A stretch of DNA of 64,000 nucleotides from an uncultured Tenacibaculum sp. (lineage in GTDB: Bacteria; Bacteroidota; Bacteroidia; Flavobacteriales; Flavobacteriaceae), in assembly GCA_947493285.1 (NCBI GenBank), contig CANLQH010000004.1:62001-126000 (forward strand), written 5' to 3'. Positions 17,518 through 29,769 of this stretch are shown piece by piece. The notes beneath the pieces were generated by a model. The model searched no databases. It was not told the DNA's origin and saw only the letters and a program-made list of their open reading frames with translations. The position numbers and the translations under genes are program-made. Each line of letters starts with the position of its first letter. The first letter of the stretch is position 1.

Positions 17518-18204
17518 ATGAGCAAATGTGAACAATGTATTGTTCGTCAATTTAATTCTTTAAAAGCACTTACAAAAGATGAATTGGTTAGAATTTCTAG
17601 TTGTAAAACTTCAAGAATTGTAAAAAAAGGTGAAGTTCTTTTTGAAGAAGGAGAACACATTAATGGTGTTTTTTGCGTAAAAGATGGAATATGTAAAGTT
17701 TCAAAAATGAGCGATAATGGTCGTGATCAAATTGTTCACTTAATTAAAAAAGGAGACTTATTAGGTGAACGAAGTTTGATAAATGATGAAGTTTCAAATT
17801 TAAAAGCAATTGCTGTTAACGATATGCAGGTTTGCTTTATTCCAAAAGAAGAAATTGTTCGTGATTTAGAAAAGAATCCAAAATTTACTATGGATATCCT
17901 TAAAAATATGGCTTCATCTCTTAAAAACGCAGATAATGTAATTGTTGACATGGCACAGAAAACCGTAAAGCAAAGACTAGCTGCTACACTTCTTTATTTA
18001 GATGATAAATTTGAAAAAGATACAGATGGAGCTATAGATGTTAGCTTATCAAGAGAAGATATTGCTAATATTATTGGTACTGCTACTGAAAGTGCTATTC
18101 GTTTACTTTCTGAGTTTAAAAAGAAAGGACTTATCAATTTAAAAGGAAAACAAGTTTTTATTCTTGATACACAAAAATTAAAAGATATATCTACTGGTTT
18201 TTAA
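17518..18204 (+). CDS. Crp/Fnr family transcriptional regulator
   Basis: A start at 17518 is preferred; the in-frame ATG at 17491 overlaps the -7 box. The 228-residue protein has an N-terminal Cys pair, MSKCEQC (C4, C7), plus C29, C53 and C59, which could ligate an oxygen-labile Fe-S cluster as in FNR, although the spacing differs from the E. coli protein. Residues about 30-120 form the cyclic-nucleotide-binding-like barrel and 130-150 the dimer helix. The C-terminal winged helix has SREDIANIIGTATESAIRLL. In that recognition helix the Glu and Arg that in FNR read the GA of the half site are kept, while the Ser position is Ile. The gene faces the copper ATPase operon. Confidence 0.9.
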   Translation: MSKCEQCIVRQFNSLKALTKDELVRISSCKTSRIVKKGEVLFEEGEHINGVFCVKDGICKVSKMSDNGRDQIVHLIKKGDLLGERSLINDEVSNLKAIAVNDMQVCFIPKEEIVRDLEKNPKFTMDILKNMASSLKNADNVIVDMAQKTVKQRLAATLLYLDDKFEKDTDGAIDVSLSREDIANIIGTATESAIRLLSEFKKKGLINLKGKQVFILDTQKLKDISTGF

Positions 18205-18227
18205 TTGAGCCTAAATATTACCCATAA

Positions 18228-18254
18228 AAAAAACGTCTATTATAGACGTTTTTT
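18228..18254. terminator. Bidirectional intrinsic terminator
   Basis: A 12-bp stem (18228-18239 with 18243-18254) has a 3-nt loop and A and T runs on the two sides, between the convergent regulator gene and the DUF3467 gene. Confidence 0.85.
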
Positions 18255-18258
18255 ATTT

Positions 18259-18567
18259 TTAAGCTTCTCCAGTTGTTCCTCCAAAATTCATTGGAATTGG
18301 CACTTTCTCGTAATCTTTTATTTCACCATGAGCTTGTTCGAATTTACGAACATTTTCTGCTAGTGCCTTAGTTAACCTTTTGGCATGCTGTGGGGTTAAA
18401 ATAATTCTTGATTTTACTTTTGCCTTAGGTACTCCTGGCATAATGTTAATAAAATCAACTATAAACTCTGATACTGAATGATTAATAATGGCTAAGTTAC
18501 TATACGTGCCTTCTGCAACATCTTGATCTAACTCAATATTTAATTGTGGGTCTTTTTTATCTTCCAT
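18259..18567 (-). CDS. DUF3467 domain protein
   Basis: This 102-residue soluble protein matches DUF3467 in size and pattern: LDQDVAEGTYSNLAIINHS at residues about 15-33, then FVDFINIMPGVPKAKVKSRI and LTPQHAKRLTKALAENV. The family is of unknown function and in Bacteroidota is commonly found right after rpoC, as here (56 bp gap). A terminator stands between rpoC and this gene, so it is expressed either by read-through or from its own promoter. Confidence 0.88.
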   Translation of the reverse strand: MEDKKDPQLNIELDQDVAEGTYSNLAIINHSVSEFIVDFINIMPGVPKAKVKSRIILTPQHAKRLTKALAENVRKFEQAHGEIKDYEKVPIPMNFGGTTGEA

Positions 18568-18586
18568 TGATATGAATTTAAAAAGA

Positions 18587-18612
18587 AAGACCTCTAAAAA
18601 TTTAGAGGTCTT
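18587..18612 (-). terminator. rpoC terminator
   Basis: A perfect 12-bp stem (18587-18598 with 18601-18612) has a 2-nt loop, 11 bp after the rpoC stop on the minus strand. It closes the rpoBC transcript ahead of the DUF3467 gene. Confidence 0.8.
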
Positions 18613-18622
18613 ATCTTAGAAA

Positions 18623-21600
18623 TTATAAACTTTGTTCCATTTCATCTTTAGGTCCTACGATTTGATCATCGTAAGATCTCATTCCTGTACCTGCTGGTAT
18701 TCTCTTACCTACAATTACATTTTCTTTTAATCCTTCTAATGTATCAATTTTACCATTTACAGCGGCTTCGTTTAATACTTTAGTAGTCTCCTGGAATGAC
18801 GCAGCCGAGATAAACGATTTCGTTTGTAACGAAGCTCTAGTAATACCCTGTAATACTTGCTCAGCTGTTGCTGGTTGAGCATCACGTGCTTCTACTAAAT
18901 TCTTATCTGATCTACGTAATAATGAATTTTCATCTCTTAACTGACGAGCAGAAATAATTTGCCCTTCTTTTAAGTTATCAGAATCTCCAGCATTTTCAAC
19001 AACTTTCATTCCGTAAATAGCGTCATTTCCTTTAATAAAGTCGTTCTTATGAGCTAACTGATTCTCTAAGAAAAGAGTATCACCAGAATCGATAATTTTA
19101 ACTTTACGCATCATTTGACGTACTACTACTTCGAAGTGCTTGTCATTAATTTTCACCCCTTGTAAACGATATACTTCTTGAATTTCGTTTACTAAGTATT
19201 GTTGTACTGCAGATGGCCCTTGAATATTTAAAATATCAATAGGAGTAATTGCTCCATCTGATAATGGCATACCTGCTTTAATGAAATCATTTTCTTGAAC
19301 TAAGATTTGATTAGATAACTTAACTAAGTATTTCTTAATCTCACCTGTTTTAGATTCAATAATAATCTCACGATTACCTCGCTTAATTTTACCGAAAGAT
19401 ACTACTCCATCAATTGCAGCTACTACTGCTGGGTTAGATGGGTTACGTGCTTCGAATAATTCTGTTACACGTGGTAAACCTCCAGTAATATCTCCTGCTT
19501 TACCAGACTTACGTGGAATCTTAACTAAAGTATGACCAGACTCAACTTTATCACCATCATTTACCATTAAATGAGCTCCTACTGGTAAACTGTACGAACG
19601 TAAAGCATTACCATCAGCATCTTCAATAATTAATGAAGCAATAATTTTTTTGTTTTTAGAGTCAATCATTACTTTCTCTTGGAAACCTGTTTGCTCATCA
19701 ATTTCAACAGAGTAGTTAATACCTTGCTCTAAATTGTCGAACTTAACTCTTCCTCCGAATTCAGAAACGATAACTCCGTTAAATGGATCCCATTGACATA
19801 CTGCATCTCCTTTCTTAATTGTCTTTCTTTTCTTATCGAAAATAACAGAACCATAAGGAATAATGTTAGTACTTAATGTAATACCAGTCTTTTTATCTGT
19901 AATTTTAATTTCAGCTGTACGAGAGATAACGATTTCAATTTCTTTACCTTCTTTATCTTTCCCCATTACAGTACGTAAATCTTCAATCTTAACATTACCG
20001 TCGAACTTAGCGATTAGCTTGTTATCTTCAGAAATGTTACCTGCTACCCCACCAACGTGGAATGTACGTAATGTTAACTGTGTACCAGGCTCTCCAATAG
20101 ATTGTGCTGCAATTACACCAACTGCTTCACCTCTTTGAACTTTTTTACCTGTTGATAAAGATTGACCGTAACATTTTTCACATATTCCTCTTTCAGATTC
20201 ACATGTTAATGCTGAACGAACTTCAACTTTATCGATACCTGATGCTTGAATTTTTTCTGCTAAAACTGGTGTAATTAATTCACCAGATGCAACTAATAAT
20301 TCTTCAGAATTTGGTACGAATACATTATGCAATGCTGTACGACCTGAAATTCTATCGCTTAAAGATTCTACGATTTCATCGTTTTTCTTTAATGGTGCAA
20401 CATCTAAACCTCTTAATGTACCACAGTCTACTTCGTTTACGATTACATCTTGAGATACATCAACTAAACGACGCGTTAAATAACCTGCATCGGCTGTTTT
20501 TAATGCCGTATCCGCTAAACCTTTACGAGCACCGTGTGTTGAGATAAAGTATTCTAAAATCGATAATCCTTCCTTAAAGTTAGATAAAATCGGGTTTTCA
20601 ATAATTTCTCCACCACCAGCAGTCGATTTTTTAGGTTTTGCCATTAATCCACGCATACCTGTTAACTGACGAATCTGCTCTTTCGATCCACGTGCTCCAG
20701 AATCTAACATCATAAATACCGAGTTAAATCCTTGTTGATCTTCGCGTAAACGCTTCATAGATAATTCAGTTAATCTGTTGTTGGTAGATCCCCAAACATC
20801 AATTACCTGATTATAACGCTCTTTTTGCGTTAACATACCCATGTTATAGTTAGCAACAATACCATCTACTTCCTTATTTGCTTCAGCAATCATTGATTGT
20901 TTTTCAGCAGGAATAATGATATCACCTAATGAGAATGATAAACCTCCTTCGAAAGCGTATCTATATCCCATGTTTTTAATTTCATCTAAGAAATTTCCTA
21001 TTGCAGGAATATCAGTAACTTTTAAAATATTACCAATAATACCTCTTAATGACTTTTTAGTTAAAACCTCATTAATATAACCAGCAGCTTTAGGTACTTT
21101 TTCGTTAAATAAAACTCTACCAACTGTAGTTTCTATAATTCTAGTTACAGCCTCTCCATCTACTACATCATGAGTACGAACTTTAATACCAGCATTTAAG
21201 TCTACTCTTTCTTCATTTAAGGCAATAATTACCTCTTCAGGAGAATAGAAAGTTAATCCTTCACCTTTTACAGGTACTTCAGGAGTTGACTTTCTTTCTT
21301 TAGTCATATAATAAAGACCTAATACCATATCCTGAGATGGTACCGTAATAGGTGCACCATTTGCAGGGTTTAAGATATTGTGAGATCCTAACATTAATAA
21401 CTGAGCTTCTAAAATAGCTTCTGGCCCTAATGGTAAGTGAACCGCCATTTGATCCCCATCAAAATCGGCATTGAAGGCAGAACATGCAAGTGGATGTAAT
21501 CTAATTGCTTTTCCTTCAATTAATTTTGGTTGGAATGCTTGGATACCTAGACGGTGTAACGTAGGGGCACGGTTTAATAAAACTGGATGTCCTTTAATTA

Positions 21601-22894
21601 CATTTTCTAAAATATCCCAAACAACTGGTTCTTTTCTATCTATAATTTTCTTTGCAGATTTTACAGTTTTAACAATACCTCTTTCGATTAACTTACGAAT
21701 AACGAAAGGCTTGTATAATTCTGCTGCCATATCTTTTGGCAATCCACATTCGAATAATTTTAACTCTGGTCCAACAACAATTACCGAACGTGCAGAATAA
21801 TCAACACGCTTACCTAATAAGTTTTGACGGAAACGTCCTTGTTTACCTTTTAAACTATCAGATAAAGACTTTAATGGTCTGTTAGATTCAGTTTTTACTG
21901 CTGATGATTTACGTGTGTTGTCGAATAATGAATCTACAGATTCTTGTAACATACGCTTCTCGTTACGTAAGATAACTTCTGGAGCTTTAATCTCCATTAA
22001 TCTCTTTAAACGGTTGTTACGGATAATTACACGACGGTATAAATCATTTAAATCAGAAGTAGCAAAACGACCACCATCTAATGGAACTAATGGACGTAAT
22101 TCTGGTGGAATCACCGGAACTGCTTTCATTATCATCCACTCTGGATTGTTTTCTCTATTCTTTTGAGAATCTCTGAATGCTTCAACAACATTTAAACGCT
22201 TTAATGCTTCGTTTTTACGTTGCTTAGAAGTTTCAGTATTTGCTTTGTGACGTAATTCAAATGATAAAGTATCTAAATCGATTCTTTCTAATAAATCAAT
22301 TAAACACTCAGCTCCCATTTTAGCGATAAACTTGTTAGGATCTGTATCATCTAAATATTGATTGTCTTGAGGTAATTCCTCAGCAATGTCTAAATATTCT
22401 TCTTCAGTTAAGAAATCCATTTTTTGTAATGGTTCTCCTTCACCGTTTTTAGCGACACCTGGTTGAATTACTACATAACGCTCGTAGTAAATAATCATAT
22501 CTAACTTCTTAGATGGTAACCCTAAAAGGTATCCCATTTTGTTAGGTAACGATCTAAAATACCAAATATGAGCTACAGGTACTACTAAGTTAATGTGACC
22601 TACTCTATCTCTACGTACTTTTTTCTCAGTAACTTCAACACCACATCGATCACAAACAATACCCTTATAACGGATACGCTTATATTTACCACACGCACAC
22701 TCATAATCTTTTACAGGTCCGAATATTCTTTCACAGAATAATCCGTCACGCTCAGGTTTATGAGTACGGTAGTTTATAGTTTCTGGTTTTAAAACCTCAC
22801 CTCTTGAAGCTTCTAAAATAGATTCAGGTGATGCTAAACCAATTGAGATTTTGTTAAACTTCTTAACAGTGTATTTTTCGTTTTTTCTTGCCAT
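18623..22894 (-). CDS. rpoC: DNA-directed RNA polymerase subunit beta'
   Basis: This 1423-residue protein is the largest subunit of RNA polymerase. The zinc-binding site 1 is [20 protein letters not shown] near residues 67-86. The catalytic Mg site is [15 protein letters not shown]. The zipper/lid region and the second zinc site ([13 protein letters not shown]) are present, as is the trigger-loop region with [16 protein letters not shown]. Length and motif order match Bacteroidota RpoC. It lies 106 bp after rpoB; the gap holds two perfect inverted repeats. Confidence 0.99.
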   Translation of the reverse strand: MARKNEKYTVKKFNKISIGLASPESILEASRGEVLKPETINYRTHKPERDGLFCERIFGPVKDYECACGKYKRIRYKGIVCDRCGVEVTEKKVRRDRVGHINLVVPVAHIWYFRSLPNKMGYLLGLPSKKLDMIIYYERYVVIQPGVAKNGEGEPLQKMDFLTEEEYLDIAEELPQDNQYLDDTDPNKFIAKMGAECLIDLLERIDLDTLSFELRHKANTETSKQRKNEALKRLNVVEAFRDSQKNRENNPEWMIMKAVPVIPPELRPLVPLDGGRFATSDLNDLYRRVIIRNNRLKRLMEIKAPEVILRNEKRMLQESVDSLFDNTRKSSAVKTESNRPLKSLSDSLKGKQGRFRQNLLGKRVDYSARSVIVVGPELKLFECGLPKDMAAELYKPFVIRKLIERGIVKTVKSAKKIIDRKEPVVWDILENVIKGHPVLLNRAPTLHRLGIQAFQPKLIEGKAIRLHPLACSAFNADFDGDQMAVHLPLGPEAILEAQLLMLGSHNILNPANGAPITVPSQDMVLGLYYMTKERKSTPEVPVKGEGLTFYSPEEVIIALNEERVDLNAGIKVRTHDVVDGEAVTRIIETTVGRVLFNEKVPKAAGYINEVLTKKSLRGIIGNILKVTDIPAIGNFLDEIKNMGYRYAFEGGLSFSLGDIIIPAEKQSMIAEANKEVDGIVANYNMGMLTQKERYNQVIDVWGSTNNRLTELSMKRLREDQQGFNSVFMMLDSGARGSKEQIRQLTGMRGLMAKPKKSTAGGGEIIENPILSNFKEGLSILEYFISTHGARKGLADTALKTADAGYLTRRLVDVSQDVIVNEVDCGTLRGLDVAPLKKNDEIVESLSDRISGRTALHNVFVPNSEELLVASGELITPVLAEKIQASGIDKVEVRSALTCESERGICEKCYGQSLSTGKKVQRGEAVGVIAAQSIGEPGTQLTLRTFHVGGVAGNISEDNKLIAKFDGNVKIEDLRTVMGKDKEGKEIEIVISRTAEIKITDKKTGITLSTNIIPYGSVIFDKKRKTIKKGDAVCQWDPFNGVIVSEFGGRVKFDNLEQGINYSVEIDEQTGFQEKVMIDSKNKKIIASLIIEDADGNALRSYSLPVGAHLMVNDGDKVESGHTLVKIPRKSGKAGDITGGLPRVTELFEARNPSNPAVVAAIDGVVSFGKIKRGNREIIIESKTGEIKKYLVKLSNQILVQENDFIKAGMPLSDGAITPIDILNIQGPSAVQQYLVNEIQEVYRLQGVKINDKHFEVVVRQMMRKVKIIDSGDTLFLENQLAHKNDFIKGNDAIYGMKVVENAGDSDNLKEGQIISARQLRDENSLLRRSDKNLVEARDAQPATAEQVLQGITRASLQTKSFISAASFQETTKVLNEAAVNGKIDTLEGLKENVIVGKRIPAGTGMRSYDDQIVGPKDEMEQSL

Positions 22895-22923
22895 AATAAG
22901 TAATGGATTCGAATTAAAAATTT

Positions 22924-22987
22924 GTCTCTAAAGAGACGTATATTTAAAATGATTTATCATTAGGTAGAAAATTTTCTACCTAATGAT
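22924..22987 (-). promoter_or_regulatory. Two perfect inverted repeats between rpoB and rpoC
   Basis: A 6-bp arm repeat GTCTCT-AA-AGAGAC lies at 22924-22937. A perfect 32-base palindrome covers 22956-22987; as RNA it would be a long hairpin with an A/U-rich centre. Neither is followed by a U run, so RNA processing, a pause site or ribosome-binding control of rpoC are all possible. Confidence 0.5.
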
Positions 22988-23000
22988 ATTTCACTGTTTA

Positions 23001-26000
23001 TTATTCTTCTAATTTAACGTCTAATCCTAAACCTTTCAGTTCATGCATTAATACGTTAAATGATTCAGGTAATCCTGGTTCTGGCATAGTTTCACCTTTA
23101 ACAATACTTTCGTATGTTTTAGCTCTACCTAATACATCATCAGATTTTACAGTTAAGATTTCTCTTAAGATACTAGATGCACCATATGCCTCTAATGCCC
23201 AAACTTCCATCTCTCCAAAACGCTGACCTCCAAACTGAGCTTTACCTCCTAATGGTTGTTGTGTAATTAATGAGTAAGGTCCGATAGAACGCGCGTGCAT
23301 CTTATCTTCAATCATGTGACCTAACTTAATCATATAAATTACCCCAACCGTTGCTGGTTGATCGAAACGCTTACCTGTACCTCCATCATATAAATATGTA
23401 TGACCATATCTTGGAATACCTGCTTCGTCTGTTAAAGCATTGATCTCGTTAATGTTTGCTCCATCAAAAATTGGTGTTGCATACTTTTGATCTAATTTTT
23501 GACCTGCCCATCCAAGAACAGTTTCATAAATCTGACCAATATTCATACGAGATGGTACCCCTAATGGGTTTAATACGATATCTACTGGTGTTCCGTCTTC
23601 TAAGAAAGGCATATCTTCTTGACGTACAATACGTGCAACAATACCTTTGTTTCCGTGACGTCCTGCCATCTTATCTCCTACTTTTAACTTACGCTTTTTA
23701 GCAACATAAATTTTAGCAAGTTTTAAGATTCCTGCTGGTAATTCGTCTCCTACAGAAATTGTAAACTTCTCACGACGTAAAGAACCTTGTAAATCGTTTA
23801 CTTTAATTTTATAGTTATGAACTAATTCAACAACTAATTTGTTTAAATCTTTATCAGTAGTCCAAGTACCATGTAAGTGTGTAAAATCTTCAACAGAGTT
23901 TAACATCTTTTGAGTAAATTTCTTACCTTTTGGTAATACTTCTTCCTCTAAATCGTTAAATACTCCTTGAGAAGTTTTTCCAGCAATTAAGTTGAATAAT
24001 TTTTCTACTAATCTGTCTTTTAAACTTTCAAACTTATGTACATAAGATGCTTCTAAAGTTGCAATTGCTTCTTTATCACGAGCACGCTTAGTTTTATCTT
24101 TTACTGCACGTTTGAATAACTTCTTATTAATTACTACCCCTCTTAATGATGGAGAAGCTTTTAATGATGCATCTTTTACATCCCCTGCTTTATCACCAAA
24201 AATGGCACGTAATAATTTTTCTTCAGGTGTTGGGTCAGATTCTCCTTTTGGTGTAATCTTACCGATTAAGATATCACCTGGATTTACTTCTGCACCAATA
24301 CGAATCATTCCATTTTCATCTAAGTCTTTAGTAGCCTCTTCAGAAACATTTGGAATATCGTTTGTTAATTCTTCAGCTCCTAATTTCGTATCACGAACAT
24401 CTAATGAATATTCATCAATATGAATAGAAGTAAAGATATCTTCACGAACAACTTTTTCAGAAATTACAATTGCATCCTCAAAGTTATACCCTTTCCAAGG
24501 CATAAAGGCTACTTTCATATTTCTACCTAAAGCTAATTCTCCTTTTTGTGTTGCATAACCTTCACAAAGAACTTGACCTTCTTCAACTCTATCACCAGCT
24601 TTTACAATTGGCTTTAAGTTAATGTTTGTTCCTTGGTTGGTTTTTCTAAACTTAATTAAGTTATATGATTTTTCGTCTGAATCGAAACTTACTGTACGCT
24701 CGTCTTCAGTTCTATCATACTTAATTGTAATTTTATTTGCATCTACATACTCAACAACTCCAGCTCCTTCAGCATTAATTAAGATACGAGAATCTTTTGC
24801 AACTCTACGCTCTAAACCTGTACCTACAATTGGAGACTCTGGACGTAATAATGGAACTGCTTGACGCATCATGTTCGATCCCATTAACGCACGGTTGGCA
24901 TCATCATGCTCTAAGAAAGGAATTAATGACGCTGAAATAGATGCGATCTGGTTAGGAGCAACATCCATATAGTTAATTGCTTGAGGAGTTTCAACTGGGA
25001 AATCTCCTTCTTCACGAGCAATTACTCTATCTGCAGTAAATGCACCTTTACCATCAATCTCTAAATTAGATTGTGCAATTTTCATTCCTTCTTCTTCCTC
25101 TGCAGATAAGTAAATAGGTTCCTGATCTAATACAGTCCCCTCTTCTACTTTCTTATAAGGAGTTTCAATAAATCCTAAATTGTTCACCTTAGCAAAAACT
25201 GCTAATGAAGAAATTAAACCAATGTTTGGTCCTTCTGGTGTTTCAATCGGACATAAACGACCGTAGTGTGTATAGTGAACATCACGAACCTCGAATCCTG
25301 CTCTTTCTCTAGATAAACCTCCAGGTCCTAAAGCTGATAAACGACGTTTGTGTGTAATCTCTGCTAATGGATTCGTTTGATCCATGAACTGAGATAATTG
25401 GTTGGTACCAAAGAATGAATTAATTACTGAAGATAATGTCTTCGCATTAATTAAGTCGATCGGAGTAAATACTTCGTTATCACGAACATTCATTCTTTCA
25501 CGAATAGTACGTGCCATACGAGCTAAACCTACACCAAACTGACCTGCTAATTGTTCACCAACAGTTCTTACACGACGGTTAGATAAGTGATCGATATCAT
25601 CTACTTCAGCCTTAGAATTGATTAACTCAATTAAATACTTGATAATAGTAATAATATCAGTCTTAGTTAATACTTTTTGGTCTATATCTTCATTAAGACC
25701 TAATTTAGTATTCATTCTAAAACGTCCTACCTCACCTAAAGAATAACGTTGCTCTGAGAAGAATAATTTTTCAATAATTCCTCTTGCAGTCTCCTCGTCT
25801 GGCGGTTCAGCATTACGTAATTGTCTATAAACATGCTCTACTGCCTCTTTTTCAGAGTTCGTAGGATCCTTTTGTAATGTATTGTGAATGATTGCATAAT
25901 CTGCCATGTCATTATCTACCTTATGTAATAAGATAGTTTTTGCTCCAGCTTCGATTATTTCATCAATATGCTCTTTTTCTATGATTGTATCACGGTCGAA

Positions 26001-26810
26001 AACTATTTCGTTACGCTCAATAGATACTACTTCTCCAGTATCCTCATCTACGAAATCTTCATGCCAAGTTTTTAAAACTCTTGCTGCTAATTTACGCCCT
26101 AATACTTTCTTTAACCCTGCTTTAGAAACTTTTACTTCTTCAGCTAAATCAAAGATCTCTAAAATATCTTTATCTCTTTCAAAACCTATGGCTCTGAATA
26201 ACGTTGTTACTGGTAATTTTTTCTTACGATCAATGTAGGCATACATTACCTGATTGATGTCTGTTGCAAATTCAATCCAAGAACCTTTAAAAGGAATTAC
26301 CCTTGCAGAGTACAATTTAGTACCGTTTGCGTGGAAAGATTGCCCAAAGAATACACCTGGTGAACGGTGTAATTGTGATACCACAACTCTTTCTGCTCCA
26401 TTAATAATGAAGGTTCCAGAATTTGTCATATAAGGAATTGTACCTAAATATACGTCTTGAACGATTGTTTCAAAATCTTCATGTTCAGGATCTGTACAGT
26501 AAAGCTTTAATCTAGCTTTTAAAGGAACACTATGTGTTAATCCTCTTTCTATACATTCTTGAATGCTATATCTTGGTGGATCTACAAAGTAGTCTAAAAA
26601 TTCTAATACAAATTGATTACGGGTATCTGTAATCGGAAAGTTATCCATAAAGGTTTTATACAAACCTTCTTCTCCTCTTTCTTCTGCCTTAGTTTGCAAT
26701 TGGAAAAAATCTTGGAAAGATTTTACCTGAATATCTAAAAAATCTGGATAATCAGCTCCTAAGCGCGAAGATGCGAAGTTAATCCTTTCAGTAGTGTTTA
26801 TCGTTGCCAA
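23001..26810 (-). CDS. rpoB: DNA-directed RNA polymerase subunit beta
   Basis: The polymerase beta subunit is about 1269 residues with the start used here. No ATG opens the frame near the expected N-terminus. A TTG at 26810 gives [15 protein letters not shown], which begins about where flavobacterial RpoB proteins begin; another TTG at 26864 would add 18 unconserved residues. Conserved blocks include [11 protein letters not shown], the rifampicin region [20 protein letters not shown] with [13 protein letters not shown], the active-site loop, and [19 protein letters not shown] near the C-terminus. His and Ser at the usual rifampicin positions indicate a sensitive-type sequence. Confidence 0.97.
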   Translation of the reverse strand: MATINTTERINFASSRLGADYPDFLDIQVKSFQDFFQLQTKAEERGEEGLYKTFMDNFPITDTRNQFVLEFLDYFVDPPRYSIQECIERGLTHSVPLKARLKLYCTDPEHEDFETIVQDVYLGTIPYMTNSGTFIINGAERVVVSQLHRSPGVFFGQSFHANGTKLYSARVIPFKGSWIEFATDINQVMYAYIDRKKKLPVTTLFRAIGFERDKDILEIFDLAEEVKVSKAGLKKVLGRKLAARVLKTWHEDFVDEDTGEVVSIERNEIVFDRDTIIEKEHIDEIIEAGAKTILLHKVDNDMADYAIIHNTLQKDPTNSEKEAVEHVYRQLRNAEPPDEETARGIIEKLFFSEQRYSLGEVGRFRMNTKLGLNEDIDQKVLTKTDIITIIKYLIELINSKAEVDDIDHLSNRRVRTVGEQLAGQFGVGLARMARTIRERMNVRDNEVFTPIDLINAKTLSSVINSFFGTNQLSQFMDQTNPLAEITHKRRLSALGPGGLSRERAGFEVRDVHYTHYGRLCPIETPEGPNIGLISSLAVFAKVNNLGFIETPYKKVEEGTVLDQEPIYLSAEEEEGMKIAQSNLEIDGKGAFTADRVIAREEGDFPVETPQAINYMDVAPNQIASISASLIPFLEHDDANRALMGSNMMRQAVPLLRPESPIVGTGLERRVAKDSRILINAEGAGVVEYVDANKITIKYDRTEDERTVSFDSDEKSYNLIKFRKTNQGTNINLKPIVKAGDRVEEGQVLCEGYATQKGELALGRNMKVAFMPWKGYNFEDAIVISEKVVREDIFTSIHIDEYSLDVRDTKLGAEELTNDIPNVSEEATKDLDENGMIRIGAEVNPGDILIGKITPKGESDPTPEEKLLRAIFGDKAGDVKDASLKASPSLRGVVINKKLFKRAVKDKTKRARDKEAIATLEASYVHKFESLKDRLVEKLFNLIAGKTSQGVFNDLEEEVLPKGKKFTQKMLNSVEDFTHLHGTWTTDKDLNKLVVELVHNYKIKVNDLQGSLRREKFTISVGDELPAGILKLAKIYVAKKRKLKVGDKMAGRHGNKGIVARIVRQEDMPFLEDGTPVDIVLNPLGVPSRMNIGQIYETVLGWAGQKLDQKYATPIFDGANINEINALTDEAGIPRYGHTYLYDGGTGKRFDQPATVGVIYMIKLGHMIEDKMHARSIGPYSLITQQPLGGKAQFGGQRFGEMEVWALEAYGASSILREILTVKSDDVLGRAKTYESIVKGETMPEPGLPESFNVLMHELKGLGLDVKLEE

Positions 26811-26970
26811 AAGAGATGCTATTTTTAAATTAAAAATATATTTTCTGAAACTTCCTAGTTTCAATACTGCAATTTTAATTGCTCTTACTGATTAAAAATC
26901 AGCGCTTTATAATCGTGTTTTCACAATTTAAAAAAAGTGAAAAAATAAATAACGAATATATACACAAAAT

Positions 26971-27040
26971 GGTTTAGGACTAAAAACTTACGTTTCTAGT
27001 ACCTAAACCTTAATTGTTGTTTCCCGTTTTAAATCGGGAG
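26971..27040 (-). promoter_or_regulatory. Hairpins in the rplL-rpoB intergenic region
   Basis: The 180-230 bp gap between rplL and rpoB holds an imperfect long stem (26971-26982 with 26997-27009, one bulged base, loop about 14 nt). It also holds a smaller stem, CCCG with CGGG, around 27024-27040. In E. coli a partial terminator and an RNase III site sit in this gap and set the ratio of L7/L12 to polymerase; a similar role here is inference. Confidence 0.45.
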
Positions 27041-27045
27041 TATGC

Positions 27046-27417
27046 TTACTTAAGCTCTACTTCAGCTCCAGCTTCTTCTAAAGACTTTTTAAGACCTTCA
27101 GCCTCATCTTTAGATACACCTTCTTTTACTGCTGCAGGAGCGCTATCTACGATACCTTTAGCTTCTTTTAATCCTAAACCAGTTAATTCTTTAACTAATT
27201 TTACAACAGCTAACTTAGAACCACCTGCTGCTTTTAAGATTACATCAAATTCAGATTTTTCTTCTGCTGCATCTCCTCCTGCTGCTGGACCTGCTACTGC
27301 TACTGCTGCTGCTGCTGGCTCGATACCATACTCATCTTTTAAAATAGTAGCTAATTCATTAACCTCTTTTACTGTTAAGTTAACTAATTGCTCTGCGAAA
27401 TCTTTTAATTCTGCCAT
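27046..27417 (-). CDS. rplL: 50S ribosomal protein L7/L12
   Basis: This 123-residue stalk protein has an N-terminal dimerisation part ([19 protein letters not shown]), then an Ala/Gly-rich hinge ([17 protein letters not shown], about 36-52) and a C-terminal factor-binding domain with [17 protein letters not shown]. It recruits elongation factors to the ribosome. It lies 49 bp after rplJ, with which it is usually co-regulated. Confidence 0.98.
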   Translation of the reverse strand: MAELKDFAEQLVNLTVKEVNELATILKDEYGIEPAAAAVAVAGPAAGGDAAEEKSEFDVILKAAGGSKLAVVKLVKELTGLGLKEAKGIVDSAPAAVKEGVSKDEAEGLKKSLEEAGAEVELK

Positions 27418-27466
27418 TTTAATTGTTTTTTGAAATTTTATTTATTTAGTTTATTAGTGCGCGTAA

Positions 27467-27982
27467 TTATTTTTCTGATAAAGTTTTAACAATACCTGAA
27501 AGTGTTTGACCTCCTGATTGTAACGCTGAAATAACGTTCTTAGCAGGCGATTGTAATAATCCGATAATGTCTCCAATAAGTTCTTCTCTAGACTTAATGT
27601 TAACAAGAGTGTCTAATTGGTCATCTCCAACATAAACAGCCTCTTCTACAAAAGCACCTTTTAATAAAGGTTTATCAGATTTTTTACGGAACTCTTTAAT
27701 TAATTTTGCTGGTGCATTTGCTGCTTCAGCAATCATTAATGAAGTATTACCTTTTAATACATCTTGTAATTCTCCAAACTCTTTATCAGAAGCTTCCATT
27801 GCTTTTGCAAGCATGGTGTTCTTTACAACAGCCAATTGTACGTTTGCTTTGAAACAAGCTCTACGTAAGTTAGAAGTAGTTACAGCATCTAAACCAGAAA
27901 TATCTGCTAAATAGATGGTATTTGTATCTGCTAACTGTGCTGTTAAATCTTGTATTACTTGTGATTTTTCCTCTCTAGTCAT
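27467..27982 (-). CDS. rplJ: 50S ribosomal protein L10
   Basis: The 171-residue L10 forms the base of the ribosomal stalk and binds L7/L12 dimers through its C-terminal helix. It begins MTREEKSQVIQDLTAQL and contains RRACFKANVQLAVVKNTML, typical of the rRNA-binding domain. It lies 21 bp after rplA. In many bacteria L10 binds its own mRNA leader; the 21-bp gap here leaves little room for such a site. Confidence 0.98.
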   Translation of the reverse strand: MTREEKSQVIQDLTAQLADTNTIYLADISGLDAVTTSNLRRACFKANVQLAVVKNTMLAKAMEASDKEFGELQDVLKGNTSLMIAEAANAPAKLIKEFRKKSDKPLLKGAFVEEAVYVGDDQLDTLVNIKSREELIGDIIGLLQSPAKNVISALQSGGQTLSGIVKTLSEK

Positions 27983-28003
27983 AATGAATAAGTTTTAACT
28001 GCC

Positions 28004-28693
28004 TTACAATATAGATTTTTCCTCTACAGCAATACTTGGACTCATTGTTGAAGACATAAAAATACTCTTAATATATGCTCCCTTTGCCGCTGTTGGCTTT
28101 AATTTTAATAACGTTTGAAGTAATTCGTTTGCGTTCTCTTGGATTTTTTGAGCATCGAAAGATACTTTTCCAATTGCTGCATGTACGATACCGGTTTTAT
28201 CAACTTTAAAATCGATCTTACCAGCTTTTACTTCTGTAACTGCTTTTGCAACGTCCATAGTTACTGTACCTGTCTTTGGGTTAGGCATTAAACCTCTTGG
28301 TCCTAAAACACGACCTAAAGGACCTAACTTACCCATAACACTAGGCATAGTAATAATAACGTCAACGTCAGTCCATCCTCCTTTAATTTTTTGAAGGTAT
28401 TCATCTAATCCAACATAATCAGCACCAGCTTCTTTAGCTTCTGCTTCTTTATCTGGAGTAACTAATGCTAATACTTTAACATCTTTACCTGTTCCATGTG
28501 GTAATGTAACAACTCCACGTACCATTTGATTTGCTTTACGAGGATCTACTCCTAAACGTACTGCTAAATCTACAGATGCGTCAAACTTTACATTTGTAAT
28601 TTCTTTAACTAAAGCTGATGCCTCATTTAAGCTATAAACTTTAGAGCTATCTATCTTAGCACGAGCTTCTTTTTGCTTTCTAGTAATTGCCAT
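28004..28693 (-). CDS. rplA: 50S ribosomal protein L1
   Basis: The 229-residue L1 binds 23S rRNA at the mobile stalk near the E site. [20 protein letters not shown] and [24 protein letters not shown], cited here by their parts, are the family signatures; the second lies near residues 120-143. It lies 20 bp after rplK in the usual order. Confidence 0.98.
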   Translation of the reverse strand: MAITRKQKEARAKIDSSKVYSLNEASALVKEITNVKFDASVDLAVRLGVDPRKANQMVRGVVTLPHGTGKDVKVLALVTPDKEAEAKEAGADYVGLDEYLQKIKGGWTDVDVIITMPSVMGKLGPLGRVLGPRGLMPNPKTGTVTMDVAKAVTEVKAGKIDFKVDKTGIVHAAIGKVSFDAQKIQENANELLQTLLKLKPTAAKGAYIKSIFMSSTMSPSIAVEEKSIL

Positions 28694-28713
28694 TTCTAAA
28701 TATCTTTTAAAGT

Positions 28714-29151
28714 TTAAGCAGGTGCATCACCTGTTACTGTTAATCCCATAGAACGAGCAGTTCCGGCGATCATTCTCATTGCAGATTCAACTTTAAAGGC
28801 ATTCATATCTACCATTTTGTCTTCTGCAATTGTTCTGATTTGATCCCAAGAAACTTTCGCTACTTTTTTCCTATTTGGTTCTCCTGAACCTTTCTTAATT
28901 TTGGCCGCTTCTAATAATTGTACTGCAGCTGGTGGTGTTTTTACAACAAACTCGAAAGATTTGTCTGTATAAACTGTAATAACAACAGGTAATACTTTAC
29001 CTTGTTTGTCCTGTGTACGAGCATTAAATTGCTTACAGAACTCCATGATGTTAACACCGGCAGCACCTAAAGCGGGTCCAACTGGTGGCGACGGATTCGC
29101 AGCACCTCCCCTAACTTGTAGTTTAACTAATTTACTTACTTCTTTTGCCAT
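28714..29151 (-). CDS. rplK: 50S ribosomal protein L11
   Basis: The 145-residue L11 binds the GTPase-associated region of 23S rRNA. The N-terminal proline-rich switch [20 protein letters not shown] (residues about 19-38) and the C-terminal rRNA-binding domain with [13 protein letters not shown] are complete. It lies 66 bp after nusG. Confidence 0.98.
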   Translation of the reverse strand: MAKEVSKLVKLQVRGGAANPSPPVGPALGAAGVNIMEFCKQFNARTQDKQGKVLPVVITVYTDKSFEFVVKTPPAAVQLLEAAKIKKGSGEPNRKKVAKVSWDQIRTIAEDKMVDMNAFKVESAMRMIAGTARSMGLTVTGDAPA

Positions 29152-29217
29152 TGTTTAAGTTTTAATCAATATGTTTAAAATGGAAGCTTTAAACACATCT
29201 AAATATAGGTGTAACAA

Positions 29218-29766
29218 TTATATTTTCTCTACTTGTGTGTAACTTAGTTCTAATGGAGTTTTTCTTCCGAAAATCTTAACCATTACTTCTAACTTACGTT
29301 TTTCCTCATTTACTTTTTCGATTGTACCATCGAATCCGTTAAAAGGACCGTCAATTACCTTAACTGTTTCTCCAACATTATAAGGAATTGCAACATTTTC
29401 ATCGCTAACAGAAAGCTCATCTACCTTTCCTAACATTCTGTTTACTTCTGATTTACGCATTGGTACTGGCTCTCCTCCTTTTGTTTCACCTAAAAAACCA
29501 ATAACGTTTGTTACCGATTTTATTACGTGAGGAACTTCACCTGCTAAATTAGCTTCTATCATTACGTAACCAGGAAAGTAAACTCTTTCTCTGTTAACTT
29601 TTTTACCGTTCCTTACCTGAATCACCTTCTCGGTAGGAACGATTACTTGATTTACATAATCAGATAATCCAAAACGAGCAATTTCAGTCTCGATATAAGT
29701 CTTTACCTTATTCTCTTGACCTCCAACAGCTCTAACTACATACCACTTCATCACCGACTCAGCCAT
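29218..29766 (-). CDS. nusG: Transcription termination/antitermination factor NusG
   Basis: This 182-residue protein has the NGN domain at about 5-115 (KWYVVRAVGGQENKVKTYIE, YFPGYVMIEA) and the KOW domain at about 125-182 (GETVKVIDGPFNGFDGTIE). NusG binds RNA polymerase beside rpoB/rpoC products and links it to Rho or ribosomes. It starts 3 bp after secE. Confidence 0.98.
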   Translation of the reverse strand: MAESVMKWYVVRAVGGQENKVKTYIETEIARFGLSDYVNQVIVPTEKVIQVRNGKKVNRERVYFPGYVMIEANLAGEVPHVIKSVTNVIGFLGETKGGEPVPMRKSEVNRMLGKVDELSVSDENVAIPYNVGETVKVIDGPFNGFDGTIEKVNEEKRKLEVMVKIFGRKTPLELSYTQVEKI

Positions 29767-29769
29767 AAT

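Noticed and set aside
27014..27433. Plus-strand reading frame of 139 codons over rplL
   Set aside because: It is antisense to the L7/L12 gene and rich in Ser/Ala only because it mirrors the Ala/Gly hinge codons; no homology or promoter.
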